From: Paramecium octaurelia | Taxonomy: Eukaryota > Ciliophora > Oligohymenophorea > Peniculida > Parameciidae | Length of the DNA: 64,000 bases | Direction of reading: 5' to 3' | NCBI GenBank assembly: GCA_905182995.1 | Contig: CAJJDP010000014.1 | Coordinates: 194,856 to 258,855 of the forward strand | Shown here: positions 1 through 12,652 of the stretch, one piece after another | How the letters are laid out: each line of letters begins with the position of its first letter | Numbering within the stretch: the first letter of the stretch is position 1 | Made by a program: the position numbers and the translations under genes | Notes under the pieces: generated by a model | Seen by the model: only the letters and a program-made list of their open reading frames with translations | What the model was told of the DNA's origin: nothing | Databases searched by the model: none

Positions 1-995
1 AAATAAGCGATCAAATATCTTTTTCACTAATTTATCAATTCATCAATTTTGAAGAAATTATAAATTAAATTATGCCTCAAAATTATATGAGTCCCTAATT
101 TGGTAAATTCTTATTATATGATTAAAATGCAGACTTGCTATCAAACATTATCCCTTAAATGATTTAATGTTTGATGTTTTTACTATATATTATATTTAGG
201 AGTTTACTTTACAGAATTCTTTATTGGATTATGATGAATATAAAATTTTTTATCTGCTTGACTTTTTTGAAATTTAAATTCAATAGCAGATCTATGATGA
301 AAACATATTAATAATTACGCAAATTAAGCAGATAATTGATTAAAGTTCGATAATATTTTAATAGTTAATAGATAACCAATTTCATGATTATTAATGGTTG
401 GGATCTAATTTTTAAGAGTTTTCTTTACTTAAGATCATTTGAAAATTATTCAAACAGAAACCTTATTTCACTTGCTCTTGCTAGTTTCATTTTAGCTATT
501 TATGGATGTATAATACTTAACTTACTGAGCATAAGAAGTTCAATTTTGATGAGAACTCAAAAGAACTAATATCTTGGAGAACGATTTGAAGCTTTTGATT
601 TAATTAAGTAGATTGTTCTGCTATATGCGTTTATTTTTATTTATAAGTCTGAAATTATCTAAATAGCAATTTTGATAGCTAATTGTTTGATATAAATAGC
701 AATAATTTTAAATAGTAGAAGCCATATGTAATTACAAAATTTTATTTCAATAATTTTGTAAGAAGGATCAATATTCTTATTTATACTCATTTCCTTAGTT
801 TATACAAAAGATTTTACTATTTATTTATCAGTTGAAAATAAATTTATTATCGGATGGATTCACATATTCCTTTTATCATTTATTCTAGCACTACCAATTA
901 TAGAATGTTTTAAAGATCTCTTCTACTGGATTTATAAGAAAACATCAACTAATGAGAGAACAAAGCACATACTCCACCAAATTTTCTTGAATTGA
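1..995 (+). CDS. Multi-pass membrane protein, C-terminal part (5' truncated)
   Basis: With TAA/TAG read as Gln, one frame is open from the left edge (first full codon at 3) to TGA at 993-995, about 330 codons. The gene therefore starts outside the window. The visible part holds at least five strongly hydrophobic stretches separated by short polar loops: around 155-270, 450-530, 605-720, 740-820 and 850-905. The last one is followed by a short basic tail (ending KHILHQIFLN). This resembles the membrane-embedded C-terminus of the large ciliate membrane proteins. I recognise no family motif, so channel, transporter and receptor all remain possible. No intron is needed in the visible part. The standard code breaks it many times, which fits a ciliate gene and not a pseudogene. 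Confidence 0.7.
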
Positions 996-1648
996 ATTGT
1001 TGCATAATTTGTTTTGCTGATTAATAATTTTAAAAGATTGAGTATAAATATCATTAACTTTTCACATAATTTAAAGTTTCATGAAATGCTCTTTTTTTGA
1101 TCAGTAATAGAACTATAAAATATTTTGTGTTTTTAAATTCATCTTATTTTATAGAAATTAAAAGACATAAAATAATTGATATCTAACTTGTTTTTGCTAA
1201 ATAGGCATCTAAATTATTAAATTTATTAAGCTATTAGGCTAATATATTTTATTGAGTTCTATGTACAGGAAAACGATTATCAATACACGAATACCAATTA
1301 AGCTATATTTTCCTTAAAATAAATAAAAAAATGATAATAGATTTCTTGTCTAAGATTTTAACAATTTCTCAAAAATAGGCAGATTAAATACAATTTTCGA
1401 TAAATATATTAATAGTATTAGAAACATCTAATTATTATTAATTTTTAAAGAAACATTATTTAGTTTATTGGTATTTAATAGAATGTTTAAATATTTTGAT
1501 TCAAATTAATTTTTAAGCGAGCATAATTAAGATTCTTAAAATTTATAATGTGGATTGCTAGAAATAGACTGAAAATGTTCTTTTAAAATTCTGAAATAAA
1601 ATTTTAATATTTGTCTTAAAATATTTATAAAATTAATTATAAACATAT
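996..1648. other. Intergenic AT-rich DNA
   Basis: About 650 bp of very AT-rich sequence with TGA in all frames at short spacing. I see no conserved protein, RNA gene or clear repeat. It holds the 3' flank of the membrane-protein gene and the promoter side of the SAPS gene. Confidence 0.5.
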
Positions 1649-3620
1649 ATGAGCTTCGGGTATAAAATTTGATATAGCAAGTAGTGTGTACTCATAATTT
1701 TAAACATTTGGTTAATCTCAGGAATTGGAAAACATTTTAAAAAATAATAACCCCACCTTGGAAGAGTTGTTGGAGAGAGACAATTTCCTATTTGACATCA
1801 AAGCTGGAGCTATGAATGCTTTTACTGAATTGTATTAAAGAGTATTGATATAAGCGTTTGGAGACAACCTGAGAATTTAGAAAAGATGATTCACTATATA
1901 ATTGTCACAAATGAGCAGATGGAAGATAATGAGAAAAGTCGAAAATTTCCATATATAATAAGCGGGATCTTCGCTTTAGAAAACACGAGATTGTTCGATT
2001 TGTTATTCTTGAGACATCGAAACGAATCCTAATCCTCATTATTGAGCAATGAAAGATTGGTTTTAATTGGAATCTAAATTAGACTACTATCGAAGATGAT
2101 ATATTGCCAGAATATTAGATGCACCACGAAGATCAATGCAAAGAGGAAGAAGACTTTAATGGGGGAGGGATATCTGGAACCTCAAGTCAGTATATGTCAA
2201 TAATCATAGTCTAGTGTGCATCCTTCAAATCCAAGTCAGGAATGCATCTGAATGAGAATGTGAGATTGAACATCTTAAATGCATTTTTCAAATACCTAGA
2301 GTCTCCCAACATTAATGATACATCGATGGGGTATTATGCTTAGATTTTAAAACCTGTAGCTAGTAAATATGGAGGAGAAGTAATACTCAATACTACATCT
2401 TTTTAGTTTTGGGATCACATCGTTGTCAACAGCAACATCATAAGTGATTTGCTCCAGCACATCAACCATTATTAAATTGTAGAAATTGTGGTTAAACTAT
2501 TAATTTTAGATTACAAAATTAATGATAATATATACATCAACCAAAAATGTTATGTATTCATTAAACATAAGCATAGAAGAATTATAGAAAACAGCTTTTG
2601 GAAGAGATGATACACCAAATGGATAAGTTTTCCGATAATATTACAGTAAAGATTATACAATTATCCCTCATAGATGGTCGCAGACATCACTCAAATATTT
2701 GATTTGCTTTTGGAATAAGGAATTCAATAAAAGTTGTACGAGTCTTTGAGAGAACTCTTTGACAATGTTCTAAAACCATATTACTTCTTTAAAATAGCTG
2801 TAACTACAATAAATATCAATAGAAAAAAACCGGAGTGCTCACTGTTTATAAGGTGTTCTCCAAAATCCTATTATTTATTTAAGTAAACTCCTTACAAGGT
2901 AATTAAATCATCATGTATTTAGACTAGAAGACTTCTGATTTACTGCAAATAATCTAATAAATCAACCCCCTCATTGTCTCAAACTTTTAGGATTAAGAAA
3001 CCTTTGGACTCAAGAACTTGTGTCTTGTCCAAGCTCTCGATGTTTGCGATAAGTAATCAAATTCAATAGACTAGATTAAATAACCCACTCTTATTTGAGT
3101 CAATGTTTTAAGCTCAATTATATCAGAGTTTAATAGAGTATGCCATTAAGTATCAATGGAACAATTAACTCCAAATCTATGTGACATCAATCATAAAATC
3201 AAGAATCCAAGATGAAAAATATTGTCAAAGAATTCTAAAGGAAACTGACATCTTGAATCAAATCAAAAAGAACTTAATTGATCAACCAACCAATTCTGGC
3301 TTTAAATCCAAATGCAGCCACGGATATAATGGATTTTTAAAAACTGTAGGTTACAAGATACTGTAAAAGCAAGCAACGAGCAAAAAGATTAATTCGTTAT
3401 TATAGGAATGTAATAATCAATATGATAATTAGAGCATGGTTAGATTATTGAGGCTTTGTAAAGGTTATAAAAGATTGAACAGACTTATTTATGTGATGTC
3501 GATCCAAAAACACACATGTAAGAGGCTCCACCGGAAATCAGTATTGATAGATAAATTGAGATGCTAATAGATTCCCAAAAAGAAAAAGAAGATCAACTCA
3601 CCAAATTAGAGTAATAATGA
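1649..3620 (+). CDS. SAPS-family (PPP6R/SIT4-associated) phosphatase regulatory subunit
   Basis: SAPS-domain proteins are regulatory subunits of PP6/Sit4-type phosphatases in the cytoplasm. The reading starts MSFG and needs ten introns: 1660-1684, 1832-1854, 2060-2082, 2380-2406, 2554-2576, 2646-2673, 2800-2822, 2899-2922, 3053-3074 and 3410-3432. Once they are removed, the protein follows the SAPS pattern in order: PTLEELLERDNF, RQPENLEKMIHYI, FPYIISGIFALEN, NDTSMGYYAQIL, FWDHIVVNSNIISDLL, VEIVVKLL and GLKNLCLVQALDVCD. The C-terminal helix is acidic and Gln-rich and ends at TGA 3618-3620. The intron at 1832-1854 ends in AAG; the rest end in TAG. Every frame change is repaired by an intron, so the gene looks intact. 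Which phosphatase it binds cannot be read from sequence. Confidence 0.85.
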
Positions 3621-3830
3621 AATTATTGATTAAAAAAAAATCATAGAACTCCAACTATAATCACAATTATCATAATCCAAATGAATGATATGAGGAGATT
3701 GTTTCTTTTTTTTGTTTTAATCAGTGTCATAAATTCAAGAAAGTCAAAGAAGAAAGTATATGAAAAACAGATTTCTAAATTAGGTTTAAAGGCAATCCAA
3801 TTTTAAATATAAATAAATTAATTCAGATAT

Positions 3831-5508
3831 GTTTTTGAGGAATAGATTTCATTCTCTTCGTAAATTGGCTTAATTTTGCACAGCTGAGAGTGTCTCAGGA
3901 AAGAAATCCCCTGCAACATCAACCTAATAAACTAAAGTTGAAAGAAACTTCTAATTACAATTCTCCAAGTCAGCATTAGTGGATTTTGGAGAATTACCAA
4001 CAGGCGAAATTCCTGAAGCCTTAAAATATGACAGACCATAAGGTATGTATTAAATATCATTACATTAGCCTTAACTTAATTGGACACTGGTCTTAGAGTA
4101 GTCTCAGAATAATACAATTCCCCATTAGCTTCAATTACAGTGGCTGTGAAGGCAGGATCAAGATTTGAAACATTAGAAAGCTCAGGTGTTTCGAATTTCA
4201 TCTCAAAATTAAATCTAAGAGTATGATTAAAATATTTAGATTAGGGCACAACAACTAAATCAAGAGAATAGGTTGAAGCCGAAATTGATTACTTGGGAGG
4301 AGCATTGAAAGTTAAATAAGGAAGGGAATTATAGACCTACACTCTCACCTTTTTACCATCAGAACTCGAGAGAGCAGTAAGCTTTTTAGGAGACATTTTG
4401 ACAAATTCATTATATTCACCAGCTTAAATTGAAGCAGAAAGAGAAGGAATCTACAGAGAATCAGTTAGCATCAATGATTAATACAGAGTTGTAGCTGAAG
4501 CTGCTCATTATACAAATTATAGAGATCACTATTTGGGTTAACCAACAGCAGGAATCAGAGATAACATTCCAAATGTTACTGAAGAATAAATAAGATAATT
4601 CCACAAAGCCAATTTTGTTGCACCCAATGTAGTTGTCTCAGCTGCTGGTAATGTTAATCATGAAGATTTGGTTTCTGCAGTCAACAAGGCATTCAAGGGA
4701 TTGGGTACATCTGTTCCAACTGAAGTACCAAATTCAGAAAAGCCATATGCCACCCCATCCATTATGGTATTAACATTTTATTAATAGTATAGTTAATGAA
4801 AGATGATGAATTAACTAATTTGAATGTTGGTGTCTTCTTTGATGCTCCAGGATGGAATCACCCTGATGTTTTTGCTCTCCATTATTTCTAAAGACTTATT
4901 GGTGATTATAGAGCTGACAAACACACAGGATTCCATTTGAATGCTCCAAGCAGATAATATAACACTATGCATTCACTTCTCGGTGGATTACCAGATGTTA
5001 CATATTAAAGATGCGTTTATTATGCATATTCAGACACAGGTCTTTTTGGAAATTATTTGATTGGTAATGAAGTCTTTGCAACCTAAATGGCATATGTCAG
5101 TCAAATGGTTCTATCTGATTATGCTTCATCTGTAGGATAAGTTGAAGTTTTCAGAGCTAGAGCTAAAGTGTTTAATGAATTATTGAGTTAAGAAAGTTCA
5201 GCCAAATAATCAAGAGAAATTGCTTAATAAGTTTTGTATCAATATTCCAGTAAGATTTAGCTATTGGGGAAGAAGAGTGCCAAGAAGTGAATTTGCTAGA
5301 AGAATCTCTGCTCTTGATGCTGGTCATTTGACTAGAGTTGCTACAAGACACTTCTGGGATAAGGTAATCATACTGTTTAAATAAAAAATAGGATATTTCT
5401 GTTGTCGTATGGGGACCAACTCACTTGTTAGATGCTGTTGCTCATTACAATAGATCATGGAAGAGAAGCACATTAGGTGGGTATGCATAGCCATACTATG
5501 AGGGTTGA
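3831..5508 (+). CDS. Mitochondrial processing peptidase/complex III core-like protein lacking the zinc motif
   Basis: Two-domain M16-type protein of the MPP-beta / cytochrome bc1 core family, expected in the mitochondrial inner membrane. The N-terminus (MFLRNRFHSLRKLAQF) is basic and amphipathic, as in a targeting peptide. Introns are 4043-4068, 4221-4244, 4767-4792, 5236-5260 and 5364-5391. Family landmarks are ALTQLDTGLRVVSEQ, AGSRFETLESSGVSNF, YLGGALKVKQGREL, IEAEREGIYRES, LNVGVFFDAPGW, the DTGLFGNY region, GRRVPRSEFARRISALDA and a WGPTHLLDAV end. The catalytic HxxEH that normally follows the NNGVAHFLEH position is replaced by NFISK. The protein should therefore not bind zinc as active beta-MPP does. 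A structural core subunit of complex III is the simplest role, with an alpha-type subunit as the alternative. Confidence 0.85.
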
Positions 5509-5536
5509 TTCATTAAATAATAAATATAAAGTTTAT

Positions 5537-7217
5537 TCAATTATTTTTAACTCTTGTTTTCTCTTTGTAACTTATTCTAAAAAGTTGTATTGGGTTTTTA
5601 AAATAACTATTAATTTATGAGGGGATCTATACTTTTCAATAGAAGCCTTTTTTAAGCTGCTACATTTATCCTCGAGACAAGGACTTTCATCTTCATTCAT
5701 TTGATTTTAGCTCTTCTCAGTAAAATCCATAATGGATGGATTATTCATCAATTCAAATTGCAATTCTACGATAGAGTTATAACAATTAGGTTTGACATCC
5801 AAACTTAATTTATGTGTAACTCTAATCTTATTTTGTGCAGAAGTACTTCTTTCTGCTTATTTTGGAGTATTGAGTTCATTATGAAATGATCCAAATCTCA
5901 CATTTCTTTGATATGCAATCATACAACTGACTTCTGGTTGAATGTCACTGTATTGTTGATTTGACTCATTAAATGAACTTGTGCTTTTGTGCCTTAAATT
6001 TTATCTGCTATCACAAGGTACAAGATTATAAGAGTTGTTAGCTATTGACAATCTCCCATTAGACTCTCTCTTTGATGGTCCAGTATCATCAAATTCTTCG
6101 CTCTACTTTTTCTTCATTGGGGAGTAGACTTAGGATATCAAATGTGGTTGATCCATAATTTTAATAGATTACTGCTTTTTCGGAGAAACTGAACTAGATT
6201 TTTTCTCTTAGTTTTTTTCATCTAACCAATCAAATCTATACTCAACCTATTATTAGATGGCCACTCTTCGAAACAGTTATTGGAAATATCTAATAATTTA
6301 TTAAATAATTGCATTACTTATAGCCTGGTTTCTCTCTATAACTCATCTTTTTCACTAAGTCTATAAATCTCATAAATTCAATAGGCAGATCTTAGCATAA
6401 TTCTTGAGAAGAAATCCTCATTTTCATTAAACCAACTATTTTAACCTTTTCTTCTTCATTTTTATGACTAACATTTTACCACGGCAAACTTCCCTTCAAT
6501 AAAAATCTCTTTATTGTATCAATATTACATTAACATATAACCTAGTGATTCCAGATCATCTTTTCTTGATAATTCATGTCCTTTATGAGCTGCTATACTT
6601 GCATATCTTGAAGTCCCAAAGAATGGCTTGTTATCTTTGAATGGACTAAGGTTAAATTACTTTTATACATATGTTTATCATCTTTATCTTTAAATTATTT
6701 TGCAATCCCAAAGTCGACCAAATATAATTAGTTTTTCTCTTTATCCTTTCCCACCAATACATTTTCTGGCTTCAAATCTCTGTGAATCACACCCCTGGAT
6801 TTGATAGAAAATTTACTTATGGTGAACGTTTTCGAGTATTGTCAGTAACTAATCTGCGATACCCAAAACACAAGGCAAACTAAGTCTTTTTCTCTATCTC
6901 ATATAATGTGTTAGATCTCTACCCAAAAGCTGAATTACCATCACATTATTTCCCTAGTCTTTTCCAGCCCATTTGAGTCTAGGAACTTAGGGCACTCCTT
7001 AAACTGATCTCAGTATTTAAATCTACATCAATAACTATTACTCAACCTCTCTATCTAAACTTAATAATTCATCCACCTCTAACTTTTCAACCTTAATTGC
7101 CACAAGCTCTTATGAGTGTAAATCAAATCCCTGGTACACTACACCGAATGAACCTGAAGAAATCCTTTTTTTTACAACAAATTAATTATTGAAGATCTTT
7201 TATTGTAATCCAGCCAT
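5537..7217 (-). CDS. Casein kinase 1 family protein kinase
   Basis: Starts MAGLQ at 7217. The catalytic domain covers roughly the first 300 residues. It shows the glycine loop GSFGVVYQG, the lysine VAIKVE, the catalytic loop [12 protein letters not shown] and [10 protein letters not shown]. It also has the CK1-specific stretch [30 protein letters not shown], which separates CK1 from other kinases. Several short introns are needed, including one in each lobe of the domain and a 26-nt one just before the stop. The C-terminal third is Ser/Gln-rich and low in conserved features, as in many ciliate CK1 paralogues, and probably sets localisation. The stop is TGA at 5537-5539. Its 3' end faces the MPP-like gene with only about 28 bp between the two stops. 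Confidence 0.85.
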
Positions 7218-7824
7218 TTAATTTAATATTTATTATTACTCAACTTTCTCATTAATATCAATCCAAATAAGTTAGGATTTGATTATGAATTTTCCCCTTA
7301 TAGTAATAAAAAATATAAAATAATTATGTACATAGATCCAAAGGAATTAATCTAATACAAACCCCTAAAAGGTTGAAAATAATAAATAAACATAGTTAAA
7401 TTATCCTTAATCAAACATTTATAAGTTTATTGATAAATAACAATAATACCAGAAATTGTAAATATTGTCTAGAAAAATAACGATTAGGGATTAAATTTTT
7501 AATCTTAACTTAATATATTAAAACCATCCGATTTAAAGACTATACTATTAATTTCTTAATTTCAATTTAAGTCACAAAATGAGATAACGATGAGTATTAA
7601 GTTTTGTCAAATGCTCTCTGGGGAGTAATACAACTAAGTTTGGATCTCAACTTCTAAATAAAATACACTACTTATGCTGGATTATCATTTTGAGCAACAA
7701 AAGCCAATAACTGGGAGATTAAGAAATGTAAAATTTATAAGGGATTGGTGTTATAAAAAGTGCTAAAATAAAATAAAGAAAATTTTAATTAGTTATAAAT
7801 ATTTAATTAAAATTATTATTAGAA
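7218..7824. other. Divergent intergenic region
   Basis: About 600 bp between the starts of the CK1 gene (minus) and TAF2 (plus). It is AT-rich and must carry both promoters, but I cannot point to individual elements. No supported ORF. Confidence 0.5.
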
Positions 7825-10800
7825 ATGCTACAAGGTGATGTACTATCTGAAGTTTAGCTTGCAATCCCTTGCATTCAGCTTAAATCATCGTCTGTTAGAT
7901 TGACGACCAATATGTAAAAGTGCGAGATTGATTGCTTGGCGTCTTATGAACTCACAATTGGATTTTCTGATTCAAAGGATAAATAGGTTGACCTTAATTA
8001 AACAATGGAATTCATTCTATATGGACGTCAATATGAAATAAAGAATATCACTTACATTCCTTCTGTGAAATACCCTTAAGTAATCAAGTTGGTGAAGTAA
8101 TAATTTAATTCAAACGAAAAATAATCTAATCTCTTGAAATCATAGAAGCCTTTTAAATCGCCATGCTCTTATATGACGATGAATGCTCTTCTGAACAAAA
8201 TTTAGGATGATTGTTAATAAATTACTCTATTATTTCAATTTGCTCCAGAGAAATTGGAAAGTTGTGATTATGACTATATTAAATCACTCGAAGACTAGAT
8301 TGTATTTAAATTGCAGATAAGCTATGTAATATCGAGACCTATATCTGGTTTGAGATTTATCAATAATTTGGACAATAAATTTTTGATCACAGAAAAAGGG
8401 TTGCATAATTCGAGGAACTGGATTCCAACTCCTCATCATAAATAATAACGTAGACTATATGATTTATATAAATAGGATATCCTCCATATTGTCATGAGGA
8501 AAAGGACTTGTTGCATTATTCTAAGATCATAATCACAGTGCCATCCTCCTATTACGTTGTGGCTTCTGGAAAATTGTAAGAAATAGTGGAGATTGATGGG
8601 AATGATTTAGTTGGATATGTGTTTAATGTAGATGAATTCATAAACCCTGATGATTTGGGAATATTCATAGGAGAGTTCTAACATCATTATGCAAATCATG
8701 ACGAATTCCGATTAAATATTTTCCATATGAATGAAAACAAATCCTACTTATTTGAATCTGAAACTGCTAGGAAGATATTCGAGTCAGTTGATCGATTTTG
8801 GTTTAGAGATGCTCTACTTTAAAAAGCCAGGACTATATTATCCATAGGATCTGGAGTTGAGTTTTTTAGATCTTTGAATGTGCTCATCTTGCCTAATGTA
8901 CAAAAACATGGATATCTTTCCTTTTACCCCTTTCGCAATATTTTAGTATTCGATGAATCTCAACTTCCTGAGTCTTTACCTTGCAAACATACTTAAGATG
9001 AATTCTATAGATGTCTAAATCTTTAGTTGAATGCTCTGTCTCTCAAATTTTTCTTGGCTCCCTCAGTTAAATTGTCAGATAGATGGATTGAACTTGGTTT
9101 CACATTCTAATCTACTTGGACTGAGGATTATGCATAATTGCATTAAAAGTTATTAGAATAAATTAAAAATGGTCAGGATGTTAAATTGGATCAAACCTAG
9201 TTTGAATAAAGATTCTTATTAGAATCATTAGAATACCAATTAAAAACTCGAATGGTTATAACTATGCTTGCGAGAATGACACATCAGCCAGATGTTTTTA
9301 TAAAGGAGATATTAAATAGATTCTATTAAGATCTGAAAGGGAGTATTCCTGCACCTTTAAGTACTGACAAAATATTCATGAGTATGAAAAAGGTTTTCTC
9401 AGTGTCCAAAGGGAAATCTTTCTTAAAAATGTTTATCAAGTCTGCTGGAGCTTGGCATTTCAAGGTTTCTTATGATTATGAAAGAGATCATAAACTAAAT
9501 TTGAATATCACTTAGTCTCCTCTTATAGGTCATTGGGTACATGTGTATACTAATAATTATATACAAGGAGCCAAGGCATTGGACATTAAATCTGACATTA
9601 TTTATTAGTTTCTCTAATTTTAAGAAAAGATTAAGTAGACATAAAAATCAATTTAAAAAGCGTTCAAGGATTTCGAAGAATAATAAAAAGAATAACCTTA
9701 TGATTAGAGTAAGAAACCACACTCATCTTCAACAATCAAAGATTTTAAAAGAAGAGACTATTAAATCTAAGCAAGTGGATTAATACCTGAAGAATTGTCA
9801 ATGCCTTTACATTTTTCAGGATGGGTGCGTATTTAAGTTTCAGAAACAAATGAATTGAAACTTGAAATCGAGAATACTGAGATAAAGATACCTCCAAAGT
9901 TATGGACTAAGATAGACATTAATTGTACATAAAAATTGAAAAAATACAATATTCCTAAGAGGCATTTGGAAATTAATGCTCAGGCTTATATTTAAGAGGA
10001 ACAAACTGGAAAGATCGAAATAGAAAATGACAATAATAATCAAGTCAAAACTCCAATGATTCATGGTATTTTAGGAGAGGCTGTTCTGAAATCAGGAGTG
10101 AATATTAATACTGGTAGGGAACAAACAATTAAGTCATACTCAGAAGAGATACAAAAAGAGCCTCCTTAATGGATCAAGTGGGATCCAGTTGGTTTGACTG
10201 TTAAAGAGGTTGAATATTAAATTCAAAAGGAACTTGTAGTTATGTGTTAAGTGTTGAAAGAGAAGGACATGAATTAAATAGCTTGTGTTTTAAGAAACAT
10301 TAAAAAGTTAGAAATTAGAGAAAGAGTTGTCAGAACAATCGTGTTGATTATTGAAAATTCGTATGCTCATCTGGAGAGTAATATCATTGTTCAATTATTG
10401 CAATTGCTTAGAGAAATGGTTAACAAGAGTTCAATAAAAAGGTTGGAAGAAAATTGTGATTTTGAGGATATGGCAGAGTTACAGGCTTATTTAAAATTGG
10501 CTGAGAAAATAACTTATAGGTTTTTCTTTAACCAAAATGACAACAGTCTTAAGTATTTGAAATTCAACAATTTTGATGATTATGATGTAATAGTAGCTCT
10601 CTTAAAAAATCTTAGAAGGCTTAATACTGCCTCAACCTTAGGATTTCATAATGAACTAATAGCATTATTGGTTAGCATCCTTTAAGGCTATGACAATTCA
10701 TAGAATTAATATGACTGCAGTTACATGATATCAAAGCTTATAAAATTACTGTTGTTTACGAATTGCAATCAATCGAAATTCTTGATAATGACCACTTTGA

Positions 10801-12002
10801 AGCATGAGTTAAAGAAGGTTATCTTTTTGAATACACCAAAGAATTATATACTAAAGACCATAATAATTCATTACAAAAGATTTACTGATATCAACTTTTC
10901 AGGAGAGATGGAAAAGAAAATAGAGGAGATCTATAAAAAGTATGATGAAGAGATATCCTCAATCATTAAACATCATCAGTCGAATGTGTTAGTTAGAATT
11001 GATAACGGTTATTTAGAAAGAGCTTATTATAAGAAATACTTATTAGAACAATATGAAAAATAGAAGAAAGAGCCTTATCATTTTATCCTGGATCAATTGT
11101 ATTATTTAAGTAAGAAAAGAGTGAAGAATGGGGCTACTACTATTTATTTCAATGTGTTACTACAAGAACTTCAAATCTTTATGGCTAAAAACTATTAAAG
11201 ATTTGCTCATGAATTGTCTAGGGCTGACATTAATCCAGAACTAGCTAAGACTTTGGCTCACACTAACTTTGAGTGTATCATATCTGGCCCAGCTCTTTTA
11301 AATTATAATGTCTAAAGCAATTTCGCATCCATATACAGAATTTTATTCTATTACTTCGCCCCTCTCAGAACTGATGAAGTTCATAAAGACATTAAACATC
11401 TACTATACACATTAACCAACTTTACCCCTGATCAATAATGGTCTTAAGCTCATTCTTCTTAATTGGTGGAGGAATAATAAGAATTAACCAAGAGAACTTG
11501 TGGCTAGCAACCTAAGAAGAACAGACCTGTCAATAGAAGCACAAATCAAGATCTAATTTAATAATTGGAGAGATTTGCAAGGAAGTTTCCTAACAAACTA
11601 TCAGAAAGAGAAATTACTAAGTAGATTTTAAAACATTTAGGAACCTTACCTCAAATTGGGTAACTTGAAGAAAAGGTTGGTGAATTGTCACCATCATCAA
11701 AATAAATTTATAGAATAGATTAAGTCAGAGCTTCTATGAAAAGAAAGAATCAACCTATGAATATCATACTAGATAATGTATTGTCTATGTTTGAATACTA
11801 TTATAGAAAATAGTAATTGAATAAAAATGAATTGGATGATTATTGCCAGATGGTTAGAAAGTTCTTTGATGATGGAAAGAAAGTCTTAGAAAACTATTCA
11901 AAAGCTAATGTAGATAAGAAGGTCTAAAAAATGGTCATAAAAAGCACTTCTTTAGAAACCAAATTAGCTAACAATACTTATGTTGACGAAATCATTGAAT
12001 GA
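7825..12002 (+). CDS. TAF2: TFIID subunit TAF2 (M1 aminopeptidase-like)
   Basis: TAF2 is a large TFIID subunit with an inactive M1-aminopeptidase fold that contacts initiator DNA. The reading starts MLQGDVLSEVQ. A 26-nt intron near 8447-8472 restores the frame to RYPPYCHEEKDLLHYSK, which is followed by the beta-rich region (SYYVVASGKLQEIVEI). Frames then stay open for more than 1,100 codons to TGA 12000-12002. The order fits TAF2: a peptidase-like domain, a substrate-pocket-like segment (DEFYRCLNLQLNALSLKFFL), and a middle region (WIKWDPVGLTVKEVEYQIQK) leading into HEAT-like helices (ACVLRNIKKLEIRERVVRTI). The M1 zinc motif HExxH is absent, as is usual in TAF2. I found no bromodomain and no clear further introns. 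M1-family enzymes are the alternative, but the middle region and the long helical tail favour TAF2. Confidence 0.8.
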
Positions 12003-12035
12003 GTTATTATTATTTATGTAAAATCATTATTAATT

Positions 12036-12600
12036 TCATTCTTCAAATATTCCTTATTAGAATATTGTCTCAGGATTATGTTATTTTAGTACTCCATGTG
12101 GGTCCTCAAGAGTATCTCAACATTATGCATGAAATCCTCTCAATTTAGTTAAATTCTCTATGTTTATGCTTTATGGTATTATTTAGATTTGTTATTCGAA
12201 ACGGTCAGGATTTGCAGGTTATTCAAGTTAAGAATCTATTCTAAGATAGTAGTGAACCCTCTATTTCTTATTGATATTAAATTCAATATTTTATTGTTTA
12301 TTCTAAAATTTCTTTTTATCCTCTGAATTTTTCTATCATCTAGTTTTACTATGGAACTCCTCCAAGCTTGTGTAATTTAGTAACTAAATCTTTTCTTTAT
12401 AGTCTTCCTTCGCCTCCTTTTATTCTTTAGCTTTGTAAAAAGGCTCTCTAATTTCCGTATCTATCAAACCTAATTCAAATAGGAGTATACCATTTTGCTT
12501 AAGAATTTTTCTAATTCAGATCTTGACACCTTTTTAGATAGGGAGTATTTATGAAATTGAGGGCTATTGCTATTTATTTTTCTTTCTCTTATTTAGACAT
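12036..12600 (-). CDS. Small PEX14 N-domain-like protein
   Basis: Starts MSKQEKEKQIAIALNFINTP. Introns at 12511-12529 (19 nt) and 12470-12490 (21 nt) give IALNFINTPYLKR followed by KILKQNGLIDTEIREPFYKAKE. This fits the three-helix N-terminal domain of peroxin 14, the peroxisomal docking factor that binds PEX5/PEX19, including the KxFLxxKGLTxxEI-type turn. A charged, Gln-rich region follows. There are two in-frame TGA codons. The first (12336-12338) can be removed with a 27-nt intron at 12323-12349 that ends in CAG. The second, at 12117-12119, may be the true stop. Reading past it would add about 26 residues (DTLEDPHGVLKQHNPE...) to the next TGA at 12036-12038. No membrane segment is visible. 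At about 150 residues it is short for PEX14, so a PEX14-fold paralogue is possible. Confidence 0.55.
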
Positions 12601-12652
12601 TTTTATTATAAATAAATTTGTGCATCTCATAATTTTTATTATTAACAGCAAA

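Noticed and set aside
9541..9783. Standard-code ORF inside TAF2
   Set aside because: It is in another frame. The TAF2 frame is open through the same stretch under the ciliate code and carries the conserved sequence.
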